In this document: piece after piece, positions 13,101-27,183 of the stretch
Layout: each line of letters starts with the position of its first letter
How positions within the stretch are numbered: the stretch's first letter is position 1
Origin: Dirofilaria immitis
Taxonomy: Eukaryota; Nematoda; Chromadorea; Rhabditida; Onchocercidae
Assembly: GCA_024305405.1 (NCBI GenBank)
Contig: JAKNDB010000087.1
Coordinates: 6,140,501-6,204,500 of the forward strand
Direction: 5' to 3'
DNA length: 64,000 bases
Notes under the pieces: generated by a model
Database searches by the model: none
The model's input: the letters and a program-made list of their open reading frames with translations, nothing else
Told to the model about the DNA's origin: nothing
Position numbers and translations under genes: made by a program

Positions 13101-14113
13101 TATCTTCCAAAGAAGCCGACGAGATATTTTAGAAAGCAAATTACGATATTTTTCAATAAAACTTTTGAAAGTATTCACAAAATTAATTGTAACATTATAT
13201 TTTACAGTCCTGCTCACCGTTTGATGTGGCAGAATCTGCGGAATCTCAGCAGCAGATTTGGTCCGCGCAGTGGTCAAATCCATTAAATTTTTGCACATTT
13301 CAACCATTGCCACCCCTTACGTATCGACCGCAACATTTTGGACAAGGTAGAGACTCAAATATTTTGAATTTTTCTATATTTGGGTTCTCTCGCACCAAGT
13401 ATAGAATCAAGTCAGAAGATATGGGATTTTATAGAATGAATGAATATAATAAAACTAACAAAGTAATAGTGATATTAATGAAGCAGTTTTAATAATAATA
13501 ATAATAAAATAGGATTTCACATTATAACCACACAAATTTTTATTAACAATGTTTTTCATTTACTTAAACTACCAATTCAAAATTTCCGCAATTAAATTCT
13601 AAAATTCTTACTTCAGTTATCCAGTTTTAATCAAAATAATAACAGTAACATTAGTGAATTTAATGATCATAATGTTCTTTTCAGCTGTTTTTCCATTTGG
13701 TGTTGGTTGTTATCCCATCAGTCCAACTATGATGTACGCGAAATCTCCATTTCCTAACATGTCTGAAGGTGCTCGATATATATTTATCCACTCTTCACAA
13801 CGTCATCCTTAACCGATATCACTTTCTTGAATTTGAAAACCAAACTCAAAATCTTTGCTCCGTATTGCTCGGTTCTAAAGTCATTTTACATTACTTTTTC
13901 TTGAAGCACACAAATTTATGATAACTTTCTACATTGTTATTTGTAGGTGCAGTTCCACAAATAGCACATCCGTGTAATAGTAGCACACCCCAATCTACTG
14001 GACAATTCTCATACAATTCCCTTGCACCGTTGCCACCAGTACAAACAAATCCTTTGGATTATCGACAGCATGTCAAATCTTCCAATTCAAATGAAAATCT
14101 TCTTGATGAGTGA
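10105..14113 (+). CDS. DM-domain (Doublesex/MAB-3 related) transcription factor
   Basis: DM-domain proteins are nuclear DNA-binding regulators, in animals often of sexual differentiation or neuron fate. Exons: 10105-10249, 10645-10806, 10928-11023, 12917-13086, 13208-13346, 13685-13768 and 13947-14113; all introns are GT/AG and all phases agree, giving 320 residues. The DM domain spans about residues 32-84: [18 protein letters not shown] is completed across the first intron by [17 protein letters not shown]. All eight zinc ligands are present: Cys35, Cys38, His41, His50, Cys54, Cys59, Cys61 and Cys64. The basic recognition helix [17 protein letters not shown] follows, then an acidic/basic segment ending DLEILLG. 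The rest is Ser/Thr/Pro/Gln-rich with no second DM domain and no recognised DMA domain, so the particular paralogue is not assigned. No frame errors were found. Stop at 14111-14113; AATAAA at 14212-14217. Confidence 0.94.
12026..12057. repeat. Short inverted repeat in the third intron of the DM gene
   Basis: Arms ATCACCGT and ACGGTGAT (8 bases, perfect) flank 16 bases that also contain GTGAT/ATCAC half-sites. It could be a palindromic protein-binding site or chance. Confidence 0.3.
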
Positions 14114-14643
14114 AAGTCGATAACTGATAAAATTATTCCGCATAACACCAAACTATACCTCTATATGAAGAGCCAACGGATGACATCTAATTCCGTGACT
14201 TTATAAAACAAAATAAACTGAATATATTTCAAATATTATGTGAGGTACATAGGCTTATTTTAAATACAAAAACTTTATTTAATTAGAAATATAAGGCAAA
14301 TGTAATACAGGAATCGCTGCATCAAGTTCGAACATAAAGATAAATCAAATATGAATAATGGGAACTTTCTTGCCAATGTATTAAAAAAGTATTAAGATAA
14401 CTGCACAAGAAGTAAATCATATTTTCTAATTCATGAACTTTCATTTTGCAAAAATCCTAAATAAAGAAGTGAGACACCTGAACTTGATAATATCATTTGT
14501 GAATATATTCTAAAAGAGTAATAACTACTTACTTTTGATTTAGAATCAATCTCAAAATGCCGTGCTTGAAAATGATTCCGTTTATAATAAAATATTTAGA
14601 TTTATATTGCTTTATATCATAGGTGTGTGTCTTAACAGCCAGA
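14114..14643. other. Convergent 3' flanks of the DM-domain gene and vps-18
   Basis: The two genes point at each other with 530 bases between stop codons. The plus-strand AATAAA at 14212-14217 serves the DM gene. The 3' untranslated regions may overlap. No other gene was seen. Confidence 0.75.
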
Positions 14644-17600
14644 TTACCAAGTTGCCATTTCTCTTTCATATTCATCTTCTTCAAAAAACGGTTTATCAAT
14701 CGAGCTATAAAAAATAATGCGGCAAAACGATTAAAGTGGAGTTAATTCTCACCAAATCACTTGAGATCTCAATCCGGCAAGAAATGTTTTCCAAAACTTT
14801 TTCATAAAAATCAAGTATAATACACAAGACAGAGTAAAAATTCTGTGGCAGAAAACTTGAACTCACTCAATCATTACACTGCCGCAAAGAATGCAATCAC
14901 CAGCAACAGTATCATTAATTTCATCGCGTATCTGTTTCAACTCTTCTTGACATTCTATAACATGGAAATCTGCATTATTGAAACAATTTTAAGTTGTGCT
15001 TTGCAATAAAATGTTTGTAAAAAAATTTTTGAATTATCAAATATATTTACCGTTTATTTTTTTGGAGCCCAATTTGAAGATATTGATTTTTCTAACTTCT
15101 TCTGCAATTTTCTTTCCTTCTCAACCAAACTGTTATATTTGTCTTGTTCTTGCTGCAAAAACAATTTTCTTGCATTTAACTTGATAACGATGTTAAGTAC
15201 TATCGCGACATTTTAATTCGATTTAATATCTGTAAGCTTATTATGCTAAACACGAATAGATTTCTTGGAAGATGCATTGAAGTCCCTATATCATATTACT
15301 TAAAATATGATGAAATATAGCACAGAAACAATATCATTCTTCATAAAAATAATCAAAATTCACTGATGACTCCTTTAGTAATACTTTTAAATTATAAAAG
15401 TTCTTTAAATTATAAGCAATTTGTACCGGAGTCCAGTGAACCTTCATTTCTGATTCTAAGCAGTCCTTGTGGAAAAAATGTCGGCAAGTAAATGTATAAA
15501 AGGTTGGGTCATCGCAAGTTCCGAACATGAGGCGCACTGATCATTTGCGCGAATAATAGTGAACCGGAAAGGAACTGAAGCTTAACATTTGTTGTTAAAA
15601 TAGAAAAACACTATATGTTTGCATGGAATTTTAAGGATTTTAATGATTCAAGATTTTAGAAATATAAAAAATTGGTACTTATTTTTCGCCTTTTCCATAC
15701 TGCTGCGAATTCGGTGTGCCATTTCCGCTGCATTTTTCATTTCCAATTGAAGTTGCTGAAAAATACAACACACACATCCCATAAGTTACAATTCAATTTA
15801 TTTCTAATGGAAAGCGAAAAGAAAATTTTTTGTTCTTCAATTATTAGAAACAGTTTCACCTTGATTTTTCCAGAATGCTCCTTTAAGCATTCACATAACG
15901 GTCCTTTAAAATATTCGATAGTTGTGAATTCTGGAAAGAATGGTAGTAAATCCTGCAAATCAAAGAAAATTTAGATGATTCAAATGCTTAAATTTTTAAT
16001 TTATAGAGTGAATCTCCAAAACTGGAAATATAATTAAAGTGGATACGAAATTGAGATCAAAAATAGGAAAAAACCTGAATCTTGATAGTATTATCAGATT
16101 CCTTCAATAGGCTTACGCATGCAGCTATGTCTTCCTGCTTCTCAATCACATGTCGTGCTGCAAGCACGAGAAAGAGAAAAGTTTTACTGTGAAAACCAAC
16201 CAAAAAACAATCTAACTTGAAACAATAAATATCAATAAATAATGAGTGAATCAAAAAAATATTTCAAAAACACAAAAAAAAATAAAATTTAGAGTTGCAG
16301 TCTCACATTCGAATTCATTTCGTTAAATCCATATTCTAATATGAACCAGAATTTGATATTTAGATATAAACACACCTATTTGTAACCAAACTTTTCGTCG
16401 CATGTCTGCTGAGAATTTGTGCTTCGTTGTATTATACGGCAAAAAGTCATACTCATTTTCATTAGGTTTTACCATTTGTTTTGCACAAGTTTTTGCTAAT
16501 TCAACATCAATCTACAAAATATAAAAACATAATCCTCATTAATTTTTGTGAAGTATGAAAGAAAACAGCACAAAATAGATACCGTTAAAGCGAGAGAAAC
16601 AGCTTCATTGTACAATTCATTCACACAGTACATAAAAACACAACATCGTTTTAATGCTGAAATGAACTCAAAGAAAATTAATAAATGAATATTAAATTTT
16701 AATGCCGAAATGCATTAAAAAAATAATAAATAAGTATTAAAAGTCTTCGTAAATCGAAGGGAGTAAATGTACTTTTATACATTATATATTCTTTATATAA
16801 AAATTTAATAGATTTTATTTAATAGACCTTGTTTCTCGATACAAACTCTTAAGGCATATTCAACATCGTACGGTACTAAATTTCTATCATAACCATATTT
16901 TTCAAAATAATTCAACAGCTCTTCCGATTTAAATCTGAAAAAAGTTAGTATTTTTCAATAAGCTTATAAATTTAGCATGCAAAAATTAAAATAACAAGAC
17001 TTACTCAGCACACAATGCTATCATAAAATTATGCATTGCTCGGCTTGCCCAATTCTCATTTATCACGAAATTGAGATATTTCAAAGCAGCAGTGACCTTA
17101 AAATAATTATTTTGCAGAAATCAAAATATTTGAACAAACATAAAAAGAAATTTTCGGAATAGCACATGTTATGATCTCGAGATATTAAAATATTTTAATC
17201 CCTCAAAACCGATCGAAATTTACATACCATCTTTGTTTTCGATATATCCTGACAACGATAAAGAGCTGGCAATAGGCGATCAGACACAAGTGTTTCACCT
17301 TCTTCGATCCAAGCTGTTATTAGTTCGGTTGGTATTTCCTCGATTAATAATGGAGAATGTTTATAATAAAACTCCAAAATGTGCTAGAAAACAAATTTTT
17401 CAACAAAACTAACTACTATGCAACTCTTCGCCAAGAGTTATGATTTAATCTTAAACACTAAATTAGATAAACACAGCTAAAATTAGACTAAATGGTAAAC
17501 TGATTTATATAAACTAATTTATCAATTATGTGGAATGCTCTTGTGCTTATTTGCTACTAAAAGTTATTATTACCTGCCTTCGTATTACTTCCAAAACCTT

Positions 17601-20600
17601 TCTATAGTCAGATTGCAACAAGTAAACATTTACAATCATCGTATAATCTGAAACTCATGAAAAAATTCATTTTTGGTCAACCACTTAAAATTTCTAATAA
17701 ATGAAGGTAAATTCAAAGAACAAACCTTTTAGTTTTTGGGCAAGATAGAGTTGAATATCAAATTCTGCATGTGAAGTAATTAAATGATAGACTGCGTCAC
17801 GATTTAATTCTACTGCTGCCTGAAATATAACCACTTTTCTTTAATTTTGATATCAATCTAAAATGAATTTATTGATAACAGGGTGATTCAGGAATGCTGG
17901 TAATAAATTATAATTCCGCTAATACAATACTTACCATTAACATTGCTATTGATATTGACACAAAAAACTTTCTGTAGAGTAAATTTTAGTCAGAACTTAA
18001 TATAATTAACTGAAGTTTGTTCAAAGAACAATATTAACCAAAACAACAGAACGAGTAAGAAAGAGTTCAATTTGTTGACGCATATTTTTAATTTGTTGCT
18101 CAATAGTTGTTTGTTCTCTAGTTAAATCTGTTCCTTCCAATTGACGTCGCTTTCCATTTCGACGTAGCTCCGCTAATTCTGTTAATTGTACTTCTAACAA
18201 CCAGAGAACCAAAACATCTCGTTGTATCTTATCCTGAAGAATTCATATTCGTTCAATAAGGAGAATTCAAAAATGAAAAGTTCTTCACAAAAATTATAGA
18301 CATTTCCAGTTACAAATTAAAATTGACACCTTAGTATTTGAAAGCGATTTCAATTTAAACTCCAAGAAACGCTTGAGACCATTTCGTCGATCCTCCTTAG
18401 CTGATAAAAATTTAAGTAATATAACTTCAAAAGGATCAGTTGACTCCGTAAGGATTTCCGCTGCAGCTGTGAAACTAAAAATGTTACTTTCTAATTTTTA
18501 AAATTGTTGAAAAAACTGTTTTCTTTATGTTCATAGCGAAGTCTAAATTAATGAAAGAATAAAATATAAATACATATTGAAATAAGGAAAAGTCTAAATT
18601 ATACTTTTTTTCTGCAATGTATTTTTCAGCTTCTTTTTAACAACCAGTTGATGCGGTGCTGGATTACTTAACTTATTTGTTATAGCCCGTGCTTTGCCAT
18701 ATTCACCACGTTCTAAATAGATCTGCCAAATGTCTCTAAAAAGTAATAAAGTTTTGCATTCAGTCAAATGTTAAAAAATAAAAATTATGATCGCTCGAAT
18801 AACAGCCTACAGAGAAGTAATATAAATACCTGAATTCTTCGTTTGGCCGGTACTTCCACACAGTAACATCAGTATATACCCAAATCATTTCCGATACAGC
18901 ATCACGGCACATTCCCTTTACTTGACCAAAATCCTGAAACAGGTAATGCAAAATTGTGTTTAAAAAAATCATTAGAAACTATTGAACTTGCAGTGGAATT
19001 TTTAACTGCATTCATCGGTTGGATTACTTTAGCATAACTTGATTGATCAATTTGTTGAATGATATTTATATTATTTTAAATGAGTGATTTTGTTTTTAAT
19101 GAAGTGAACGAGTGCTTTATTTTTAATTGAAACCACTTAACTAACCGCCCCAATGATATCATGAAACACTAGCTTCTGACTGAGTAATGAAATAGCTTCA
19201 ATATGATTACTATACAACAGTAAAACGTTATATTCTGTTAATGCGACATCCAGCGGATAATTATAACGTCCATCTATTAACTGATGCCTGAAATCTCTTG
19301 CTTAAAATATAAATTATTCAAAAATAACACTTCAACACATTTTATTACATTAGTTTACTCAAGATTTAAATGATTTTCCTAAATAAATAAAGCGAAATAA
19401 TTCACTATTATTTTTAAGCTGTACTATGTTCGATAAATCATTTTTAATTTTCTCAAAATCCACAATTTAGCTGCTCTAAATAAAAAAAAAAAACTTACTG
19501 TATATGTGCATCTTCAACAAGCATATCATATGGTTCTGAAACTGTCAAATCTATTCGTCCTAATGTGTAGCCATCGGCACCAACCCAACAAAACATAGTA
19601 GGTAGTTCATTGTTCAGTTTTGGATAAACCACAAATGCACTAGGCAAATTGCGTTGTCCATCATCCATAGAATGAAAACAAAGTGGTGCTAAAAAGTTCC
19701 ACATGAATTTTGCGAAATCAATATGATGAATGATTAAAGATCACAAAATTTAAAAAGAAATCAGTTTTGCAAATCACACATATAATTAGTATCTATGAAC
19801 TTAAAAGGATGAACAACACAGATCGAATGATTCAAGAGTGCAACAAGTCAATTCAAACACTGAGATATAATAACAAATATTCAATAATAGTTAACCTTTC
19901 CCTGCAAACAAAGGTTGTAAAATAGAGGGATTATATTCAGCAAACGCAGAGCTCCAAATTGTGCTCACTACTGGTTGTATCCCAGCAATATCATGCTTCG
20001 CAATGATTTGTCCACTCAGACAATAGAGTCTTCCAGGAAGACATATAAAAAGAGCACATCTGCGAAATTAAAACTGTGTCAAATTCCAAATTTATTTGAA
20101 AATATAACTTTTGAAATTTTGAAAAAAATTTGTATTTAAAGGTATTTTCCTTTGCTGTTGTAAGAAATATCTTGTTATTACTCAGAAATGATAAAATTGA
20201 AGTTACAGCAAAAATTCAACTTAATTAACCAAAGGACATTGAAAATTACTTAAAATATGGGCAAAGTAATTCGGCACATAAAATAACAAAAAAACTCGAT
20301 GAGAAAACTACCTCGATCTTTGGTTTTCGTCCTTATATTGACACATTTCAATTCCGGTTACAGACAAGTCTTCTATTCCGCTTAATTTACTAATCAATTC
20401 TCGAACATAAGCAACAGTTCCATTCGAAATGATCGATATTTCAAATAAAGAACCTATATTTCGAGACTTTCAGGACAATTCAAAGTTTTGGCAGCAAAAT
20501 TAAATGTAGTGAAAGTTGTCTGAACAGCAAGAATGGTAATTATTCAACAAAACTTTAATTCTATTGTTTACAAAAATTCTGAGCTTAATACATTAGTCTT

Positions 20601-21684
20601 TTCCAATAAGAAAATGGAATTCTTTTAAGTCAATAATTTTTCTGGTTCTACTTGAATTTCATAAACTAACCTTTTGTAGTACCAAGAACGATAAAACTCG
20701 TTTCGCTATCTGTAGAAATTTCCATATTCCAACCTACAGAACTTATTACATATCCCTAAAAAGTCTTTCTTCAATATTTTCTGAAAATTTCAATATTTCT
20801 GGAATATTAAAATATTTTTTCTTAATAAATAAAACTTTAAGATTATAAAATTCCTCCCTGATTTTTTATTGGCTTCCAGTGAATTCAATTTTATGAGTAT
20901 AAAAACAACTTACTTTTAATTTCTTTAATTGTTTTGCTGAGTCATGTCTTAAATTTAAGTAAAAATTATCGTTTCCAGTAGTACTGATGATTGCATGACA
21001 ACCATTAGGGCTAAGATGAACATAAGCAATACGATCATGCATTAATAATGACAAATTAACATCTGCAATAATTCTTAGTTCAGTAATTATTTTCACTGAG
21101 AACTCAAAAACCTACTAAATTCTTTCGGGAAACAGGAATTTGATTAATTATAAATTCAAATTCTTGATAATAGTTTTACCGTAAAAACTAATTTCCGGCT
21201 TCCATGCAAAAATCATGCTTGAAACGGATTTCACTCAAACAAAAGCGTTTACCCTTCATAATGTAACAAATAAACGTAACATTCTAAACTGCATTATTCG
21301 TCTCCAGACAACTTCATTTTTATCTGTGAAACTTTACCAATCAATACCTAATATTTCAATCCCTTAAAATTTTGAAAGGAAAAAACAAACTGATAGAAAT
21401 CATAAGCCTTAAATGTTGCTAAAATTAAGTACAATAATCTTACCAACTTGACAACTAGTATTTTGACGTGGATAGTGAAGCAGTCGTCGTGCACCTATCA
21501 CCAGCAGCATTTCACCATTACTTGAACACAAATGAGTAATCTGACCTTTCGGTCTGAAACTTAGCAAAATTTCAAAACTTGAAAAATAAATCATTTCGAA
21601 AACACGAGAAATGAATAATATTTACCGGAAATCGACTATTTTCTTCATAAATATTGTGCTGCTTGGTGTAATCGGATTCGCCAT
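14644..21684 (-). CDS. vps-18: Vacuolar sorting protein Vps18 (HOPS/CORVET core subunit)
   Basis: Vps18 is a core subunit of the HOPS and CORVET tethering complexes, which drive fusion at endosomes and lysosomes. There are 26 exons; the first is 21684-21626 (MANPITPSSTIF) and the last 14704-14644, ending REMATW. Phases chain through nearly all of them, for about 998 residues, close to human VPS18 (about 970). Recognisable parts: the N-terminal beta-propeller/Pep3 region (VISSVGWNME, FIVLGTTKG, PLDVALTEYNVLLLYSN), alpha-solenoid/clathrin-repeat region (AVYHLITSHAEFDIQLYLA, DVEYALRVCIEKQG), DLLPFFPEFTTIEYFK, then a split RING-H2 with DQCASC, TCRHFFHKDC and DCILCG as zinc ligands, and the closing SIDKPFFEEDEYE. 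Three one-base contractions break the frame (18634-18638, 15498-15501, 15057-15063). The donor of exon 22 is uncertain (15701 keeps phase). Not an evident pseudogene: splice sites and the rest of the frame are intact. Confidence 0.96.
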
Positions 21685-24600
21685 GTCAGCAATTTTCAGA
21701 TTATAGGGATTGAACTATTCAAGTTTCTTGATATATCACTGTATACCAATACAGACATGTATTAGATCAAACTGAAACATAAATGATGATATATCCATAT
21801 CAGAAGTCAATCAATCAACACTTGTGGATTTGCGTTTGAAAATTAAAAATTTGAAAAATGCACAGCATATTTGAAAAAAATCACATGTTGCGATAAATGC
21901 TGCACCAAAAATAAAAGAAATAATAGCCAAGAAAAAACAAAGATGGAAATAACTGTTTTAATACTGCCTTATCCAAGGCTGCCCATGAGCAAGAGAAGTC
22001 GAAGGTCAAGATTTCCTACATACAATCATCGTCAGTTTATCTGCGACATACTTATACTAATAATGTTTCATTTCATTCTAACACGCATTATATGTGTCTT
22101 TATTTTTGGAACTGAGTATGTCATTCTTATTTACGAGTGCCATTAAATCTCAAAGATCACAGCATCACTATACTAAGATTCTCCTTTCTACCTCTGAGAA
22201 TGACTGGCTCAGATGAGATTCGTTTGTTAGAAGCCACTTCAAAAATGCATCATAGTTTTTCACATTCAGGATCAAATAAGCTTTCTTTTTCATCCTATAA
22301 CCAGAAGATTAGGATGTGGATATGTTATACGTACGATACGACAAAAATGCCGTGTGAAACACAAAGGGAATCTTGGGAAGGTGAGAAGGAAAGCGTTGCA
22401 TAATGTCTACGTCGTTAGAACGACTTATAAACTTATTAATTCCTTAACATTCTTGCACAACGCTGGAATATAGACACCGGATATCCGGAGTGGTCAGAAC
22501 GAGTGCCTGAATATGAGTGAATTCAGTGACAACCACAGTCCCATCCGTCCACTTTCATATTTTTGCATCCATTGATACTTTTCTGGACAACACACGCACC
22601 TAGACATCGATTTAAACATTTTTAAAGCTGGCCTACTTCCCACATATCCTTCTTCCCAGAAACGACCAAAGAAATCGGAAACTTAATGAAGCCCTGATTT
22701 CTCGGACAAATTATACTATATCTGATCCACTTTTATTGTAATATTATCCGGCTCGCAATAGCGGAAATGATGTGCACACTGCATCTATCACCTGGCTCAT
22801 AAGAAATGGTTGATATATGAAGCTTGAAAATATTTGAAATAAGCAGGTGGTTCTCGTGTTTCACTCAATAATAAACATTCTCATTGAAAATCGGAATTTT
22901 TCGGAATTTAAAAATTATTATGCATAATCATATATAGTTTGAGGCTACATCAGCATGTATTTAGCCAAAAATATAGCGATGATAAATGTCAAGAAGTTTT
23001 TGAATAATATTTTTAACATAGTCAAAGTACAGTTAAACATATTGCAAATCAAAAAAGCATTCAATCAGAAAATCTTATTGAAATCAAAGAAATACGATTA
23101 TAACATTATTATCTGTAAACTTTAATTAAATGTTAGCTAAACTTCTCAAATTATAATCGCATAATCCTTGAAGTAAATTAGATCATAAATTAGATTGATA
23201 TTTTTTAATATCTGTTTTAGGATAATTTTTCAAAAATGCGGCTAGATGAAGATTTCAGTTTCAAAGTTTGGACAACATAATTATTGCAAAAGCTGAGCCT
23301 AGAACTACAAATATGTTAATAATTTTGGATTCGAATTGAGAATCAGAATCGGATTAAGAATTAGATTTAACTATAAAATGTAGTGAGACGCATTTCTGAA
23401 CAACATTATCCGAATTTAAATAATAACAGAATACTTTAATCTTTTTCAGGAAAAGTAGAAGCATAGTTGAGGAGTTCAGAATCAATAAGTGTAAGGAGCG
23501 TAATGCATGATGAATACCAAGAATGTACTCAAGGGGAGGTTAGTTTTGCCTAGGTAGAATTGAATTTATTTTGTAACGAATTCTCTGGTTTGGCGTTTTT
23601 TTCACTGCGATTATGATACACAAGACAATTAATAAATAGCGATATACAATCTATAATTTGTATTTCTTTTTCATAGAAGGAAATTATCTGAGAATTATTG
23701 GCGCTGAAAATTGATAGGCTGATGAAATTTGAAAGTTAAATTGGGAAGCGCAACTGCCGAACTTTTTATACGGATGATTTTCGGTCTTTATAATGGCCGA
23801 CGATTTATAATATTATTATAATGTATATAATATTCCGACTTATTTACATATATATATATATTGTTAATTATGAAAAATTTTAGTTATCAGGGAAGGACAA
23901 ATAATGGATGATATAGTATTTCAAACAATGTAGAAAAGCCTTAGTTCTTGCAAAAAAAAAAAATTGGATTTCAACATGTTAAACAATGCACACAAATTTT
24001 ATTAGCAAATCGTAAGATGAAAGAAATAAGATATGAATAAATGATTCCCCATCTGAGAGATATTACAAATTTCTGCTACATAAAGTTCTTTGATTATTTC
24101 CCATATTCATATCATCATATATTTTGGTTTTATCCACTCTTAATAATGTTTTGTTGAGCGATATTTTTGGAGGAAATAATTCTCAGAAATCATCCATATC
24201 TTCTACTTTTCGCATTATCAAAATTCTAGCTTAACCATCAGATGAATTACAATTTGAAATCATTCGAACCGGACGTTCATTTAGTGAAATGTGAATTACT
24301 ATATCTTTTCATTTTAAAGAAGTAAATTGAATAATGGAACTAATTGATTCATTCCAAATATATATAATTTTAGATGAAAATTGAAGAGATTTGTAGCTTG
24401 ATATGAGTCATTTTAATTTAAAATTTCAGAGAAAGTAAAAATTTCTGATAAACATCATTAAGGCAAACATTTGAAACAACAGAACATCTAATTGAACTCA
24501 TTGTTTCGGGATATGTTGTTCAAGTTCATTAGCACTTGCCGTATGCGATTATGTGATACGCATTTCAATGTAAGCGCTTAGAAAAACAAAAACTAACCAA

Positions 24601-27183
24601 AATGTCTCAAAATGGATGTAAAATTTAAAATGCTCTTCAATATATTTAGGCTAAATTATTTTCAAGAAATTCAATTTTTTAGCTATTCAATTTATTTTTT
24701 CAATAGTTATCATTATTAGTAGCAATAGCAGAAATAAGTATAATAGCAAAATGGCTTAATATATTTTCATCTGCAAGGTGCCTTATAATATAATATAATA
24801 AAATTTCCAATATAATTTAGTTATGATAAATTCAAAAAAAAAAGCTATTGGCATAATTGAATATAGACTACAGAAAACTTTGCCTTGATTAACAATAAAA
24901 ATTTTTTAAATATTCTTTTTATCTTTTTAATATAATAACCAAATATCTCTTCATTATTTAATAGCAAGACTTGCTTTTTTACTTATTATTCTGCCTATTA
25001 ACTTAATCATTTTTATTTATCATTCTTTATTTACTGCATTTCATTATTATCTTCCTTAATAAAATTCTTAAATTCTTCGTACACCTTTTTTTTGAATAAA
25101 TTTTAAATGATTTTTTTATTTCCCGATCATATAAACTTGATATAGTTCGACTGTACATCGTTCACCCAATCAGTAATTGTAATTTCCTATGATTGCCAGC
25201 AAAAATCATTATTTCTTACTTATTGATTCTGTTTATTGTCATCCATCGATCACATTTTGATCATTATATAGATTGTTTCTAATATAGAATTCATTTCATT
25301 CTGCTCATATACAAGCACCATCTTGCTTACTTCTCTACTTCTCGGCATGACCAATCACTAGAAATTGAAATTTTTTAACTTTTTGAAATCCAAGAATTTT
25401 CTGCTATCGTCTTCAATAATAGTTTTTTGAAAAATTCACATTTGAATGTTATAACTTGGATAAATCAATAAATTTTATTCGATTCTTTTTATTTTTATGA
25501 AGTAAAATAAATTTTGTTTAATTTACTCGTCTTTCTTAATTTTAATATAACTTATAAAATTATATATGATGAAATACAAACATGATTTGTGCCATTTTTC
25601 GTAGAATTCAATTATAATGATTATAATTTATTATAATAACTGTCATTTTTTCGTTAATAATAATTATTATATTTTCCTATGTAAGCAAAGCAATAATAAA
25701 CAAAATTTTCCTTCGTATTTATAAATGAAAGCTTTTGGAACTCAAAAATTGACAAAATTACCAAAGATTTTGCAATTGTTCAATTGTAAAGATTATTTTA
25801 CATGCTCATGTTTTGCTTTCAGAAATGCAATTCATTCCTTTAATTGTATTATCAAAGCAATTCTTATAATTTTTATTAATTTGAAATCTTTTCATATTTT
25901 TAACCTAAACTTACTTCTCAATATATTAATTTAATTTTACTAAAAACTGAATTAATTATAAAATTACTTACTGTTTATAATTTCTATCAACAAAATTTGC
26001 TTTTCTCCCTACAATACTTTATCATTTCTTCTAATTCTTGTTAAAAATGCATGAAAAAAATAGGGAAAATTTAATAATAGTATAGTATCAGAGATGATAC
26101 GATAACATTGAAAATAATTAATCAATGTGGATTTTTAGATATGCCTAACACTTAGGTTTGCATAATCTTCTCACAGTTTTATAGAGCCTTTTACTCAGAA
26201 ATCCAGTTTGAGTTGTCGCGAAAGGTTTAAGCTCTCAAAAATTCTTCTCTTTCTTCTCTCTACATTTCCTCCTGCTTCTATGATACAAGTTATTTGACAA
26301 GCAGAAATGACATTGATTTTTTGAATCTTTTTTGATTTAAAAGTTATTATACTTTCCTCGCTAATTCCTCCATACTATGAATACATTCATTATATACATA
26401 TTATTTTACTTTATTCTCAGTAATACTGCTTAAGACAACTTTAATAAAAAAAAAACTTAAGAAATAATTAACAAAAACTTCCGGAGTTAGAAATTATAAT
26501 TCAAAGTTTAACATTGAAGAATGAATTTAAATGATAGAACACATTCTAGTAATAATGCTTAAGATACTATTTTAGAACATATGTGATAAGGACTGATAAT
26601 ATTTAGACATCGACTTAATGAATTACGCGGACACTAAATTTTTATTATACATTTGATTGATTTATATGTTGTTTGCCATTGCTTGAACAATAATAATCTA
26701 CGATATTTGAAAAAACTAATTATCGATTAAGTGATACATCATTTGGAATAAAGCTATGGTAAAAATGAATCTTTTCGTACTTTACTAATTTCTCATATCT
26801 TCTAAATTATGAATTTATAAATTTTCAAAAGAACTTTCTTGTATAAAGCATCAATTAATTGATATTCTGCGATATTGCAATATGATTTGGATAAGCCAAT
26901 AGATTTGTGACAAAAATCTTTTGAATGAAGAAAAAATAAAAGAAAAGGAAACAGGATAGATAAAAAGAGAGAGATAATTTTTAAATAACAGATAAATATT
27001 TTAAATACGCAAAATGTGATGTTGAATTTCCGAATTTTAATTTAAAATGGTAGCTTAAATGTAAACATGAATAAAAAGAAAAGAGCAGAAATTAGGATAT
27101 TTTTAGTACCAATGTTAGCATTATTACTCATTTGCTTCTATCACTACGATATCCCTATCTTTATTTTTCAATTCAATTTATAG

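Noticed and set aside
13005..13313. 102-residue minus-strand frame
   Set aside because: It is antisense to exons 4 and 5 of the DM-domain gene, which have matched splice sites and phases.
14644..21684. vps-18 as a pseudogene because of three frameshifts
   Set aside because: All 26 exons keep splice sites and conserved motifs, and each break is a one-base loss in a homopolymer, as in two unrelated genes nearby.
21871..22403. Two consecutive plus-strand frames upstream of vps-18
   Set aside because: The first lacks an ATG at its listed start, neither has convincing splice context, and no family was recognised.
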